Source: Klebsormidium nitens
Lineage: Eukaryota; Streptophyta; Klebsormidiophyceae; Klebsormidiales; Klebsormidiaceae
NCBI GenBank assembly: GCA_000708835.1
Contig: DF236967.1
Location: forward strand, 2,822 to 66,821
Length of the DNA stretch: 64,000 nucleotides
Reading direction: 5' to 3'
Positions 34,863-46,500 of this stretch are shown here, piece after piece. Under the pieces are notes generated by a model that was given only the letters and a program-made list of their open reading frames with translations, was not told the origin of the DNA and made no database searches. Every line of letters starts with the position of its first letter. Within the stretch, counting starts at the first letter, position 1. The position numbers were made by a program, and so were the translations under genes.

Positions 34863-35687
34863 CACTGGCAAGGATCAGAACCCGTGACAAGCTCGTGTCC
34901 TACTTTATGAGAACTCTTCCTACGAGGTCCCTTACACTTGAAGCCTGCATTTCCTTTTCAGCATGATCGTCAAAGGTCCGCCAGATGACGTATTGCCTTG
35001 CCCATTCCTAGCATGGGCATCCAGGGAGCAACGCTTCCGCTTGCAGCGAGTGACTTGCGACGAAGTTGAAGGGGCCCACTACGCTTGCCCGAAGATATGC
35101 AGCGTGCAAGTACTCCATTCTACCTTGTTGTGGATATCTGCAATGATGCGTCAGCACATGCGGAAATGCTCCGATTGCAGGTTCATACATAGCATGAATG
35201 GTTGATAGTCGCGATCGATGGGTGCATACACGGCGCATCATCGGACGAGGGTCAAGGGCAAAATATCTCTCAGTTGCATGTGATCGGCACGGCCGGTCCA
35301 TTCATCACGGCGCAGCTGGCCGCACCGGTCATATATATAGCATGGCTGGCCCAAACCATTTGGCCAGCCATGCTATATGAATATCGACAAAAAGCTTAAC
35401 ATATGTATGATGTACCGTGCTAAAGCACGATGCGCATGCAATGCTTATAAAGGCACGATATCTGACGTTTAAAACGTGCCTATATTGCCGATGCCATTAT
35501 TATATGCATACATGTCGACATGGAGTGCATCAAACATCCGATCTGGGTGCCAGCGCGGGCTCTTCTAGCTGCCACTGTTGCTCTCGTTGTGGCATGACGT
35601 TCTGATAATCATATATACTTCATCATATGATTTGACACGCCACATCCAATTAAGGATGTTAGCAGACATTGCACCCACGCTTAATCG
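34863..35687. other. Intergenic DNA between the convergent DHODH and APE2 genes
   Basis: The stop codons face each other across about 825 bp. Apart from the hairpin at 35,335-35,378, I see no feature. Confidence 0.4.
35335..35378. repeat. Perfect 17-bp stem hairpin between convergent genes
   Basis: ATATAGCATGGCTGGCC at 35,335-35,351 is the exact reverse complement of 35,362-35,378, with a 10-base loop. It lies 470 bp after the DHODH stop and 310 bp after the APE2 stop. It could be a small MITE remnant, a transcript-end structure, or a source of a small RNA. The sequence alone does not decide. Confidence 0.85.
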
Positions 35688-38600
35688 TTACCTTTCCTTT
35701 TTTGCAAAAAAGTTGCTCAATTTCAGCTGCGTCCTTGTGTCGGGTTTTTGAGGCTTTCCAGTTCTGTTCCGACCGCGCTTTTTTCCTACCAAGGTCTTAC
35801 TCGGAAACCCCGAAAGAGCTTTTGAACCACCAGGACTTTCAGTCTCAGACGCTCGACGTCTACTCCGCGCCGGCAGTCCCTTTCCGTCTTGAGCGCTAAC
35901 TGGGTCTACCCCTCCTCCATTCAAAGTTCCAGCGGATTCTGAATCTACAGTCCCTAACCCGCCTGTCCGCTCGAAAACATGGACAACATCGCCGTCGCCG
36001 GTAGCCAATTGTGAGCTTTCTCTATGCATGCCCCCATTCACGTTTCCGGCAGGCGTCTCCTGTAGCGGAGCACCTGACGGCATTGCACAGGTTCCTTCTT
36101 CTTCTCGAAGTCCAACCGCGTGCTCAGGCTCGACCCCACTTTCGGGAATCTCTTTTCCGCTTGCTTCAATTTCCTCAACCGGGCCCCCCTCCCCCACCGT
36201 CTTCTCTAAAGCTTTTGCGCGCCCACTCTTCAGATGTTCCAACTCTTCTCCGTCATCTTTTTTCAACGGCGATCCCCGCCCCTTCTTCGACGGCGGCTCC
36301 GCCTCCTCTGTACGCGAGTACTTCTCTCCCCCCCGGACCCCCACTTTCCGTTTCGAAAAGAGCGCCGTCAGTTTGCTTTGCCCCCGGTCTTCTTGGAACT
36401 GCCTGATCCTTTTCGACGACAAAGCAACAGGGGGGTGCGGAGGCGGGGGCGGCTGGTCTTTGAGCGTCAAACTAACCGCGGTGTGGTCGCTCCACTTGTC
36501 GGGAGTGTCCAGGATCTCGGCGCCCACCAGCTGCCCTTTAAAGCCCTTGTCACAGACTGTGAAGTCGATCCTGGCAAGGGACAAAGCAGGGGGAAACTTC
36601 TGCGTGAGTTTCTCGAAAAAGCCTACTGTTTCCTGGACGCATCAGGATCCTCAAAAATGATTCCAGCGAAGATCATTCAAGGCCTATTTTACTTCTTCCC
36701 TTGTGTCTCGAGCTACATCGCATCAGAGGCAATTGATCCATCACGCAAATGACTCATTAATCGAAGTCAAGTAAACCCTTCTGCCAACCCCTTCCGACCC
36801 GACTGTACCTGTCCGGAGATAATGGTGGACAACTTTTACGCGTGGAAACGAGTCAGGGAGGGCTACGACGAGCCAGAGTGTGCCACGTGTCCGCACCTGG
36901 CGCCCTCGTTGAAGAGCCGCGCCGACTTCTTCTGGTTCCAGCACGTGAAGCCGTCCGAAACGTCCGGGTGGAGGTGCCGCCAGGCGTCCACATATTCGGA
37001 CAGGAACGAGTCGGTCCAGGCCAGCTCCTCTGAGCGTCGGGAAGATGTAGTGAGCCTTTCAAATGATGGTCGGTGGGAGTGCGGTTACGAGTCACACAAC
37101 GACCGGAAAGGCGAATGCTGAGGGCCGAGTTAAAACGAGAGCTAGCCTCTTGAACGGGCCTCTACTCCAAACCTTCTCTGCCATTAGAGAGCAAGCTGGC
37201 TCTCAAACGGACCTTGAGACCTTCGAAAGGAAGTAAACGTCAGCATCCAGTAATGTTGCTAGAAGCATCAAATGCGTTTCGCTTTTGCAGGCGGGACGAA
37301 ACTGGTTTCAAAGACGGGGTATCCAAAACCTCGTAATCTACTCCAGAAGCCCTGTATCCTATGCCAGAAGAGGGGACCAGCCGTACCTGGGGCGTACACC
37401 TTGTGCAAGCCGAAGCAGGAGTGGATGTCGGCCGTCGTGTGGGAGACGTTCAGATCGCCCACCACGATGACGTGGCGCCCGCTGGCCACAAGCTCGTCGC
37501 CTGCACTTCAAACACAGTCCACAGACTTGAGAGTTTGTGATTGTGGTCTCCGGTGTGCCTGCGATGTGCAATTGGTTTGGCGGCAGACATTACAATGTCG
37601 CAAGTTGCGGATAGTTGTGGGAAAGACGTTGTATCTGGATAACCATGCTTTCAGGCAGAGCGTGTCAAGCGCGCCGAAATGCATGGTCAAGTTTAACTAA
37701 CTGCATCATCGAGCCCCATGGATTGAACAAAGTGAGATGGATATGGTCTCGAATTCATGCGTGTCCTTATTACGTGATCAGGACCCAGTACGAAAGTGAG
37801 AGGAAACTCACACTTGGCCCGCAGCGCATTCAGGAACTTCATCTTAAAGTCCAGTCGTGGCCTCAGGGGCTTCTCTCCCGCGTTGGGAACGTAGATATTG
37901 AAGAGCACGAACGCCCCATGGTCTGTCATCATCACCCGCCCCTCCTGGGTGATGTCATCCTCGCCTCCGCCCCCTCCCCCGGGCAGGCAGTCTGCGGCGG
38001 CGTCTAATGGCGAGAAGCCCTCTTTTACATAGGTCACGACACCTGAGGAGAAAAGCTATCAAGCTGAGCTCCAGGTTTGCTGTTTGCAAAAGACCGTATC
38101 ATGAGATTCACTAGTGCTGGCTTCTGGCCCATCATTTAACTCATGAGGCTTTGTAAGGGTCTAGGCAGATCGAACTCCATGACTGGCGGTGCCACCACTT
38201 CCAGAATCAGCACCTCCTGTGAATGAAGCAACCTTGAGAAACATGATGCCCTAAGAGACCGCCAGCACCGTCCCCATATCTGCGTTCAACACAAAGTCCA
38301 AATCAGTTCTCTACAGGTGAACCATCAAACCTCAAATAGTCAAATGAGATTGGATTGACGCTCACCGCTGTAGCCCTTTTTGTTCTGGCTAAACGCCCAG
38401 AAGGACTCGTACCCTGGTACGCACGCCAGCCACTTTTCCAGCCTGTCTTCACGCACCTTGGCTTCCTGCAACTCATTGAACAACAACCTCAATAAGCCAT
38501 AGCACTGCGAAGATCTGTTAGAGTCCTTCCTTCCATTCTTCCCTTCTTTCGTTTTTGAGCTTGCCTAACTGAGCCCCAGAATGACTACGCGCTTGGCTAA

Positions 38601-39034
38601 GGATCTGTCTTGCTCGGTGACTGTTTCCCCCTTTATTGCTTTCCATAGCATTGGGGGCCTTTGATTGGTTGGGGCCGTACACAATGTTGAGAGCCCCCCA
38701 ACTCACACCTTCAAAAATAGTTGAGACTCCTCTGCCTGGGGCGAAGCTGCAAAGACTGTGCTACATACCACCAGTTCGCTGACTTAGCAGGATGGCCACG
38801 AAAACACAGACGCAATCATGGCCCACTTCCTCCCCACGCTGTGCTCAAGCTGTCCAGGCATGGCTAGCTGCTCAACAAGCTAAAGGTCGAGGGACAGAGA
38901 GAATTCTGTACCTGGAAACACACGATATCCGCCTTGAGGACTTGCGCAAAATAGTTTTCAACAGAGCCGTGGTGGTAGCTTGCCTCCTTTAGCGTGGTGG
39001 GCAGCCCGTTCACATTCCACGACACAATATGCAT
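35688..39034 (-). CDS. APE2: AP endonuclease of the APE2/APN2 type, 522 aa, with C-terminal PIP box
   Basis: This is an ExoIII-type (EEP fold) nuclease that acts on abasic sites and 3'-blocked ends in base excision and replication-linked repair. Exons 39,034-38,912; 38,465-38,366; 38,042-37,812; 37,500-37,400; 37,027-36,897; 36,570-35,688 close in phase at 522 aa. Seen: the N-terminal IVSWNVNGL, catalytic Glu42 in CFQEAKV, Asp167 and Asn169 in VVGDLN, FTCWN, and the last catalytic His258 in KWSDHTAV, so the active site is complete. The tail (about 300-520) is disordered, Glu/Lys/Pro-rich, and ends with QLKLSNFF at 510-517, a canonical PCNA-binding box. A second PIP-like motif, QSKLTALF, is at 293-300. 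The Zf-GRF finger found at the C-terminus of animal and land-plant APE2 is absent. Two junctions (37,812 and 37,027) each chose between overlapping sites by frame. Confidence 0.9.
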
Positions 39035-41763
39035 CGCCCCACCGCCACGCGCCTGGCAAGAAAGGGGATACCTAGTGCTTGTTCGTCGCAGAGATCGCTG
39101 CTTGCTTCAAGGAGACAAATGAAGGGGCGCCGCAGCAGGGTGGTTCCGGGGTGGTTCCTAGAAATGACCTTTCATCCCTGTAGCAACAGGGGGGATGCAG
39201 CACCGATTGATAGCTCCGTCTCCTGAGTCCTACACCCTACCTTCCACATGCATGCAGCTCAGGAGTAAGCACTGGCAGGATGCACGCAGCACCGCCAGGA
39301 AACTTTCTCAAACGCGCACACTGCCACTGACAGCGGCCAGCCTGATGACAGTGATGTCAAATTTCAGGGTTGCTCATAAACCAGCCATTTATGTTCAAGG
39401 GTTATCTCACGGTTTGAGCAAACTTCTCGTCTGCCGGTTCTGGGACCGAACAGCATCATGCACCCGTACCATTTCGTTGTCCAGCAGCTTATAAATTAGC
39501 AGCGACTCCAGCTACCTACAGTCTGCCGGACGGTCTACCGTATCGGTTACGGGTCAAGGTAGGGGTTGGCTTCTTCAACCATGTACAACCGGTTACCGTA
39601 CCCAAGTTCCAACCGAAGCCCTTGAATTCATGACAGTTCGTTGCAGCTGCAGCGAGACGAGACTTTCAGAATCATACACTTCTTGAATTCTCTCGCCCCA
39701 ATTTTCTTGATATACTCTTCGGACCTGAAGGGCGCATCTAGGGCGCCCTAACTTTTGGTAGCTGATAACGGTCTCGTGCACCGCGTTTGGGGGTCGGCCA
39801 TGGTGGCCAGGGGAGTGGCAGCCTGGCAACAGGCTGATGGGTGTGTGGCAATGGTTGGGAGAGCGGATTGCAGGATGATGGAGGTGGCGGGGACTATCGC
39901 TCTTAGAGACAGCCTCTCGGGCTCAGTCCATTGCAGGGGACTCAGCCGGTTGATTCCGCCTCAATGCACACTGACAGACTTTGCGCAGCCGCAGACAACC
40001 CTCATAGGCTCCGGGTCACATTCGGTGGATATCCGCTCATCTACTGGCGTGAGAGGATACATTGCAGAGAGGCGAGGTCATTCTGGCAGGGGATTCGTAA
40101 ATGGTGGAGTCCATGGCATCTTTTATGCAGCGGGCATCCATGCCATCGGGGACAGTGCAGAAGAGCATGGTGAGCATGCGGCACGACATGTGGGAATCGA
40201 GGACGAGAGGCGCAACATCAAGCGGTGGACATCATCAGCAACGACTGCCGTGGAAGGCACCTTCATGCAGGGCGGTGGCGGACCACGTTTACCAGCAGGA
40301 GGGCCAGCTCGTGCTTCACAAGACCGGGACCCTCTAGTATATGACTTTGCGCAGCCGCCTACACCCCGTTACAGGCTCCGGGTCTTCAGTGCTAGTGTCA
40401 GAGTACCGGTTTACGTGGGGTTAGTTAGCGGGTCCGGTAACGCGTTCTACTACAGTTCTTGAGGGGGGTAGTCGAAGCTAGTGTGGGTTAGAGGTAGTAT
40501 GAGATGTTTCGATTCTTAATGATTGCTTGCATGCAGGACTATTGTGACCATGTCACAACCCATGTAACACTTGCGTTCGCTTTGCGAACCATTGTAATCG
40601 AGGTCGTATGTGTGTGTGTACAGCACGCATCAGGATCATTGGCAATGGATGTCCTCTCTGTTTACCAACGAGCGCCAAGCTTTCCGCCAATCAGGGGGCC
40701 CGGGGCTAGTGTATGATGCTCAAGCCTGCGGTTCCAATACCCGTTGCAATGGAGCATAAGCACTGAGTTTGTTCAGTGGTTGAAAGTTGCAAAAAAGTTG
40801 GAAGCTGTTCAATGTGCGCAACAGAATGAATCTTGATGGCCTGAGGGGGACAGGTAACCAAGTCGGACTTCTGCGCACACTACGAGAGCACCATCCATCG
40901 AGTTTCTCAAGGTGACTGAGTGGTAAGCTTGAGAAAGAACCTGCATTTTGCTTTCATTGTAAGATTGCTAAATCATTTCATACCCCTGTCGTTGTGAAGA
41001 ATGACAATAATCTGGCTCTTTTGAAACTCAAGTCTGCGCATACCTGTGGCAAAGTTCATTTGTACTCTTCAAACAAGGACAAAATGGTGGCGCTTGATCT
41101 TGCACCAGATTCGGGAGGCGCCACATTTGGTACTGACCAAGTAGCTTATGCTAGGACAGTGCCAGTTCCGGATGATCCAGTTTTGATGTTCACCGCAATC
41201 ATGAGAAGGGCACACGTCTGAGTTGCATCTTTTAAGAGCAGAGATAGTGAATGATAACAGTGAGCACAAACACATGGTTATTTTGGCAATGCACTTCCAG
41301 GAACACAAACCTGTGAATTCAGACGCTGCAGCCATCATAGCTAAACAGGAGTGAATCCATGATTTAATGTCTTAGTCATGCCTGTCACATTCAAAAGACT
41401 CATTCGTCGAAGGTACTTTTTATTCAATTACTTTCTGCGCTTTTTTGGACAAGTCCTCATGGTCAGGACTTCTGATGCTGCAAAGAAAGATTGTCTTAGC
41501 TACATTACCTGGTGGTCACGTCAGGCAGAAAAAGGGGGCGCATTCGACGAGCTTGAAACAGGCACTTTTGCAATATTTGGGCATGGCAGGGCTCCTCTCA
41601 CCACAGCTCGCTTACAATGCATCAGCTCATCTTCCAAGCATTCCCACTGTGCAGATCAGCAAAGTACTGCTCAAACTGAACAAGCTCAAGTCTGCAGGAG
41701 TAAGAGTGTCCTTGCTCACACACCCTGTGTTCTCTGCAGTCTGAGCGCCTGAGGTCAGCAGCC
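39035..41763. other. Long intergenic region between the divergent APE2 and PGAP4-like genes
   Basis: Open frames at 39,755-40,462 (235 codons), 40,994-41,221 and 41,378-41,752 have no domain I recognise and no splice-linked partners. I do not call them genes. A 41-base imperfect repeat beginning GACTTTGCGCAGCCGC occurs at 39,977 and 40,343. The region should hold both promoters. Confidence 0.35.
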
Positions 41764-42990
41764 ATGAGGAGGCGCCCCGACTCCACCATGCACCCCTTGG
41801 CCAGGCTCCCGCCCCTCCGCCTCGCGCTTCTGCTCTTCTTCGCCTTCCTCGCCTGCACCCTCACAGTATTCCTCTCCGTTCGCAACCAGACGTACACAGC
41901 GTTCCGCTGGAGGGCGGCCGCCACACGCGCCATGCACCACCACGATAGAGCATTAGTTACCAGCACGCACTTCCTTAACTCCCTTAGTGATGATCAGCTG
42001 CAGCAGTGGAAGCCAGCGCACCAACCAGCCGTGACCATGGTCGTTCTGACCTGCCACCGGGCAGTCCCGTACATCAACGTTCTGGTGGCGTCGCTGCTAC
42101 AAGGGCAGAGCGCAGAGGAGCTAGCGGACGGGTTCAGGGTGCGCCTTTTGAATGTGGAGCGGGACCCGGTTCTCCGGGACTCTCACGAGGCGCGCCTGCT
42201 GCGAAGAATACCCCTCCTGCAGTATCAGGATGCGGCGGCAAATAGGATAGAGACTAACGAGACATGGGTCGCGAGGGGGGTGAAGGATTATATGACGGCG
42301 CTGAGGGCTTGTCAGGTGGGGGTCCCGACCCCCTGGTGCATCATAATAGAGGAGGATGCCCTTCTGACAAGCGACTTCGTTTGGAAGTTCAAAGAGGGCG
42401 TCGTTGGCGTTCTGGGGGACGGCGCCAAAACCACGGCCTTTGTAAAGCTGTGGACTACAGACTGGTGGGACGGTTTCGAAAACGAGGACTGGCCAAAGTT
42501 GGCGCTGGTGGTTGTCGCTTCGGCGGGACTGCTGACGGCGGTAGTAGATTGCCTTTGCTGCACAGAACGGCGACGAGGGAGCCACGCTCTGCCGCTTACA
42601 CTCTGCTTTGCGTTCTTCGTGATCACCATTGCAGTCAACCTTTGGATAGTCAATGCACAGTTGTTGAGCCAGATCGGAGAGCAGCCAGGTAACCTGCAGC
42701 TTAGACCGTTAGGGCAACACCATGCTTCGGGGACTGTGGCAATCGCCTATCCCCTTCACGCAGTTCCAACAATCCTAGAGTTTGTAGAGTCGACCTTTAG
42801 AGCAGGCAGTCCTGATCCTATTGATGTGATCATTGGCAAGCTTTTTGTCGAGGAGCATCCAGAGTTGTGCGCTTTGGAAATAGCACCTTCTCTTGTCCAA
42901 CACATAGGTGTGTACTCTAGCGGGGGCATCGAGAAGAACGCTGGAGATTTTCTTTGGCTTAAGCAAGACTCGAGATTTGTTGATCGATAA
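41764..42990 (+). CDS. PGAP4 (TMEM246)-like Golgi glycosyltransferase, 408 aa, intronless
   Basis: PGAP4 in animals adds GalNAc to the first mannose of GPI anchors in the Golgi; its GT-A domain is interrupted by a tandem pair of membrane spans. The same architecture is visible here: an N-terminal span near residues 19-41, the start of a GT-A fold (TMVVLTCHRAVPYINVLVASLL), the acidic metal-binding motif EEDA at 196-199, then two spans at 246-264 and 276-297, then the rest of the catalytic domain ending in HIGVYSSGGIEKNAGDFLW. The frame is a single exon with no stop. ATG at 41,764 is the first possible start, and Met9 is an alternative. The exact sugar and acceptor in plants are not known to me, so I give only the family. 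Confidence 0.8.
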   Translation: MRRRPDSTMHPLARLPPLRLALLLFFAFLACTLTVFLSVRNQTYTAFRWRAAATRAMHHHDRALVTSTHFLNSLSDDQLQQWKPAHQPAVTMVVLTCHRAVPYINVLVASLLQGQSAEELADGFRVRLLNVERDPVLRDSHEARLLRRIPLLQYQDAAANRIETNETWVARGVKDYMTALRACQVGVPTPWCIIIEEDALLTSDFVWKFKEGVVGVLGDGAKTTAFVKLWTTDWWDGFENEDWPKLALVVVASAGLLTAVVDCLCCTERRRGSHALPLTLCFAFFVITIAVNLWIVNAQLLSQIGEQPGNLQLRPLGQHHASGTVAIAYPLHAVPTILEFVESTFRAGSPDPIDVIIGKLFVEEHPELCALEIAPSLVQHIGVYSSGGIEKNAGDFLWLKQDSRFVDR

Positions 42991-43557
42991 ACGGACCAGA
43001 ATAAACTCAGTGAATTGGGCCAAGTTTCTTCTGCAGTAACATGCTTTCTTAGTACTTCAAAGCATGTGATGCTCATCTCTTCCATCACGTGCAAATCGAT
43101 AGCATCAACAGGATGATCATAGTATGCCTTCCACGATACCGAGGTGTTAGAGTATGTTGAAGTTGTAACTTGTTCATTTTAAAGATCGTTCGATCGTGGC
43201 TTAGCCTGAGTCGCATTCATGATTTCGTGTTCCCAGATCGATGGCAATTGGGTCATGCAAGCCCAATCCAAGGCTCCAGCTTGCAATCTCGCATGATCCG
43301 AGCTCCTGGCATATGGAACCCAATGTTGCTAGCGCACATTGTAGGCTGCGGCGCTGCAGTAATTTCCCCGCGCGCGCCGCGCGCCTTTCGAGTTCTTCTG
43401 TTCCGTTCAGATGTAAGCGGAAGCGGAACTACCGGAGTCTCTCGAGTTTGAAGTTCTTGATCAGTCTAGCTAGCAAATGCACCTCATCTTCAAGTTCTGC
43501 AATGCATGTGAAATGCAGAACCTAGTGCATCTTCGTTTGTAAAGGTGTGGTGGCGCC
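42991..43557. other. Intergenic DNA, PGAP4-like gene to NUP155
   Basis: This holds the 3' UTR of the glycosyltransferase gene and the NUP155 promoter, both on the plus strand. A CG-only block, CGCGCGCGCCGCGCGCC, lies near 43,370. No gene is seen. Confidence 0.4.
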
Positions 43558-46500
43558 ATGGCGTCCCCTTGGCAGTCCCCAGGTGGCATTACCAGCCCCT
43601 GGGGCACAATGGTGGCCGGCCCTGAGGGCAAGCTGCGGAGTTTCCTGGAGGCAGATGGTGTTCTCCAAGATGTGGAGGTGGCAGGGCGAGCGGTTAGCGA
43701 AGCGCTAGAGCGGGACGTGCAAGCGTCAGGACTGGACCTGGCTGATGCACTTGATCCTTCCAGACTCCCTTTGAACCCTTACTCGACACAGCCCAAAGAT
43801 GTGAGGACTCTTTCATTGTTTGTTGCTCAAAAACATCTGTTTTCAATGGTCAACAATAGCAGCGCTGCAGGAGGAACTAGTGGCACTGCACCAGCCAGCC
43901 TCGTAATGTTTCAGATATCTTTTGGAATGTGATTGTCATGTGCCTGTGCTTTGTGCTTCAATTGGTTCTGTTGACTTTATGCAGACTCCTGTGTTCTGAT
44001 CGACCTACATTATGCTGGTATGCGGTACAAGTTTCACCTAGTTTGTGCACCAGATTAGTTAGAGTGTAATCTACGTTAACTCAGAATTCATTGATGCGCA
44101 GTGGCCGCCACCAGTGGACATTGCCAGTGCGCATGAGCTGCCCCCGGTTTTGATTGAGCGGTACACTGCTGCGGGGGGCCAAGGCACGGCGCTATGCGGC
44201 ATATTCCCGCAGCTAAGACGCGCATGGGCCACAGTGGACAACTCACTTTTTCTATGGAGTGTCGATCGATGGTGAGAGCGCGAGCGTGGGCACTGTCTTC
44301 AGCACCGGATGCAAGATGGTGCCAGGCTCCTCGTGTGGCAAAGTCTACCTGAGACTGTCCATGTTGCTTGGGCGAGCAAGATGATTCTTACACTTGTGCT
44401 GGTAGCCTTTGCCAGACACATGACATGCTGTTGGGATCTAGCCAATCGTCTTCAAATCTCTTATTTCACTACGTCCTTCATACGTATTTCCACCACCACC
44501 TGAGTGATGAGTGTCATTTGAGCCCCGAGCCCCTTATTTCCCAAGACGCACCCTCCTAAGACATGTCAGCAACCGTTCTGAGTGCAGGGATGGGACCTAT
44601 ATTGAGTACAGTGGCGAGGAGCAGGCCATCTGTGCGGTGGGGCTGACCAAGCCCAAGCCCGGGGTCTTCATCGAGGCTATCCAGTACCTGCTGGTCCTGG
44701 CAACTCCTGTCGAGGTGAGTTGCTGCGCAAGCTGATTGCTGGCAAGCCTCAGAAGGGGACGCTCCGCTCTCGGCCCTGTGTTTGTTGGTGCATGTCTCAT
44801 ACCCATGAGCTTGATGAGTCCACTTTCCTGGGCAAAAGCCCAAGTGACGACCAGCTGCAGGGCGCCGGTATATTAGATTGTGTGTATCCAAGTTTGCAAT
44901 CTTGTCCGAGTCACCATTTAAGAAATGGCTCTGTTCTTGTCGCAAAAGGATTCTCTTCCGCCCTCAGATTATTCTGTTGGGGGTCTGCCTCGGCCCCGGC
45001 GGCGGCGCTCCCCGCCCCTCCGACGACCTGACCCTGCAACCCCTCCCCGAGTACACCGTCTCTTCCGACGGCGTCACTATGTGCTGCATCACGGCCAGCG
45101 AGGACGGCCGCATCTTCATGGGGGGGCGGGACGGCCAACTGCACGAGCTGCTTTACAGCACAGGGAGTGGATGGCAGAAGCGGTGCCAGAAGGTGACGCA
45201 CGCGGGGGGGTTGGCCAACGTGCTGGCCAGATGGGTGGTGCCGAGCGTGTTCAGGCGAGTCTTTCCATCCAACGGTTCATTATCTGCAATATTCTACTAA
45301 TTTAGCCGAATTGATGGATCCAGGAAGGCTTTGAGAACATAATTTCCAAAGCCTTCTCGAAAGAGATGAGATGCAAGAGCCGAACATCCTTTGCGAGGTT
45401 AGGATGAAGCTCAAGTCTGATCTGACTTTCTAAAAATCAGTCCCTCCCTCATTGCTTGCTGAGAAACATTTGGTTCTTCGAAACCTTGCTTTCCAAGCCC
45501 GCATAGCTGCTCCTTCCAGTGATTTCCAGCCCACTGCCAGATCTTTCCGTCTTCATCTGCCATCTGCCAATCCACCCAAACGAAAGCTCTCCCGAACCTC
45601 TGCTCAATTTGTGTATCCCCAGGTTCGGCACGCCGGACCCCCTGGTAGAGCTCGCCCTCGACGAGGAGCGCCACATTCTGTACGGACGCACGCAGGCGTC
45701 GCGCGTCCAGGTGTTCGATATCGGCCGGGACGGCCGAAGCGCCCCCAACAAAGTGGCCGAGGACGCAACCATCGGGGAGAGGGGCCTGGGAGGAGACGGG
45801 GGCGCGCGCGGCAGGTTGGGCGCAAAGAGGGCGATCGTGAGCATTGCGACGGTGACAACGGCAGAGTCGCAGAGGATTCAGCTGGTGGCGACAGCGATTG
45901 ATGGAAGGAGGATTTACCTGAGTACGGTGCCGGCGGCCAGGGTGGGAGCTGAAACTTCGCAGCAGGTGTGTACGGATCTGGGGCACTGGATCCTGGGTCC
46001 TTGTATCAGCTGCATGCTGGTTTTGGCGGTTGTACAAGAGTGAAGGGCGTTGATTTGAGAAACTTGTCTGCTTTTGACCTGGAAACTTCCAATTCCGCAA
46101 TAAAACAGAAGCGTCAGCAATTCCGGAACTCGCACAGCCTCGCTGGTACACCTCCCCCGACAGCAATCCGTCTCCTTGGCTTCTGAAACACCCCACCCGT
46201 CCCCTTTGCGTGCCTTCAGGACGGTCGGCCGTCCACGCTGTCAGTCGTGACCACCCGGCAGGGCCCTCCCGCTCCGCCCGGCCCCGGTCTCGGTTTCACG
46301 GGCCAGTCTACGAGTGGCGTCAAGGCCGAAGCCGCGCACTACTCCAGCGGGCTCTTCCTCCTCTCCGACGCGTCCCAGGAGGACTCGTCTCGCCTGATCA
46401 TCTGCACCCGCGACAACACAATCTCGTCCCAGGGGGGGGGGTTCGCGTACCCCCGCACCCCGGGGGGATTGCGCGAAGTGTTGAGTGTCCTTCCGGTAGA

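Noticed and set aside
39755-40462. 235-codon plus-strand frame in the APE2/PGAP4-like gap
   Set aside because: Mixed composition, no domain, no splice-linked partner; it could be chance in GC-rich DNA.
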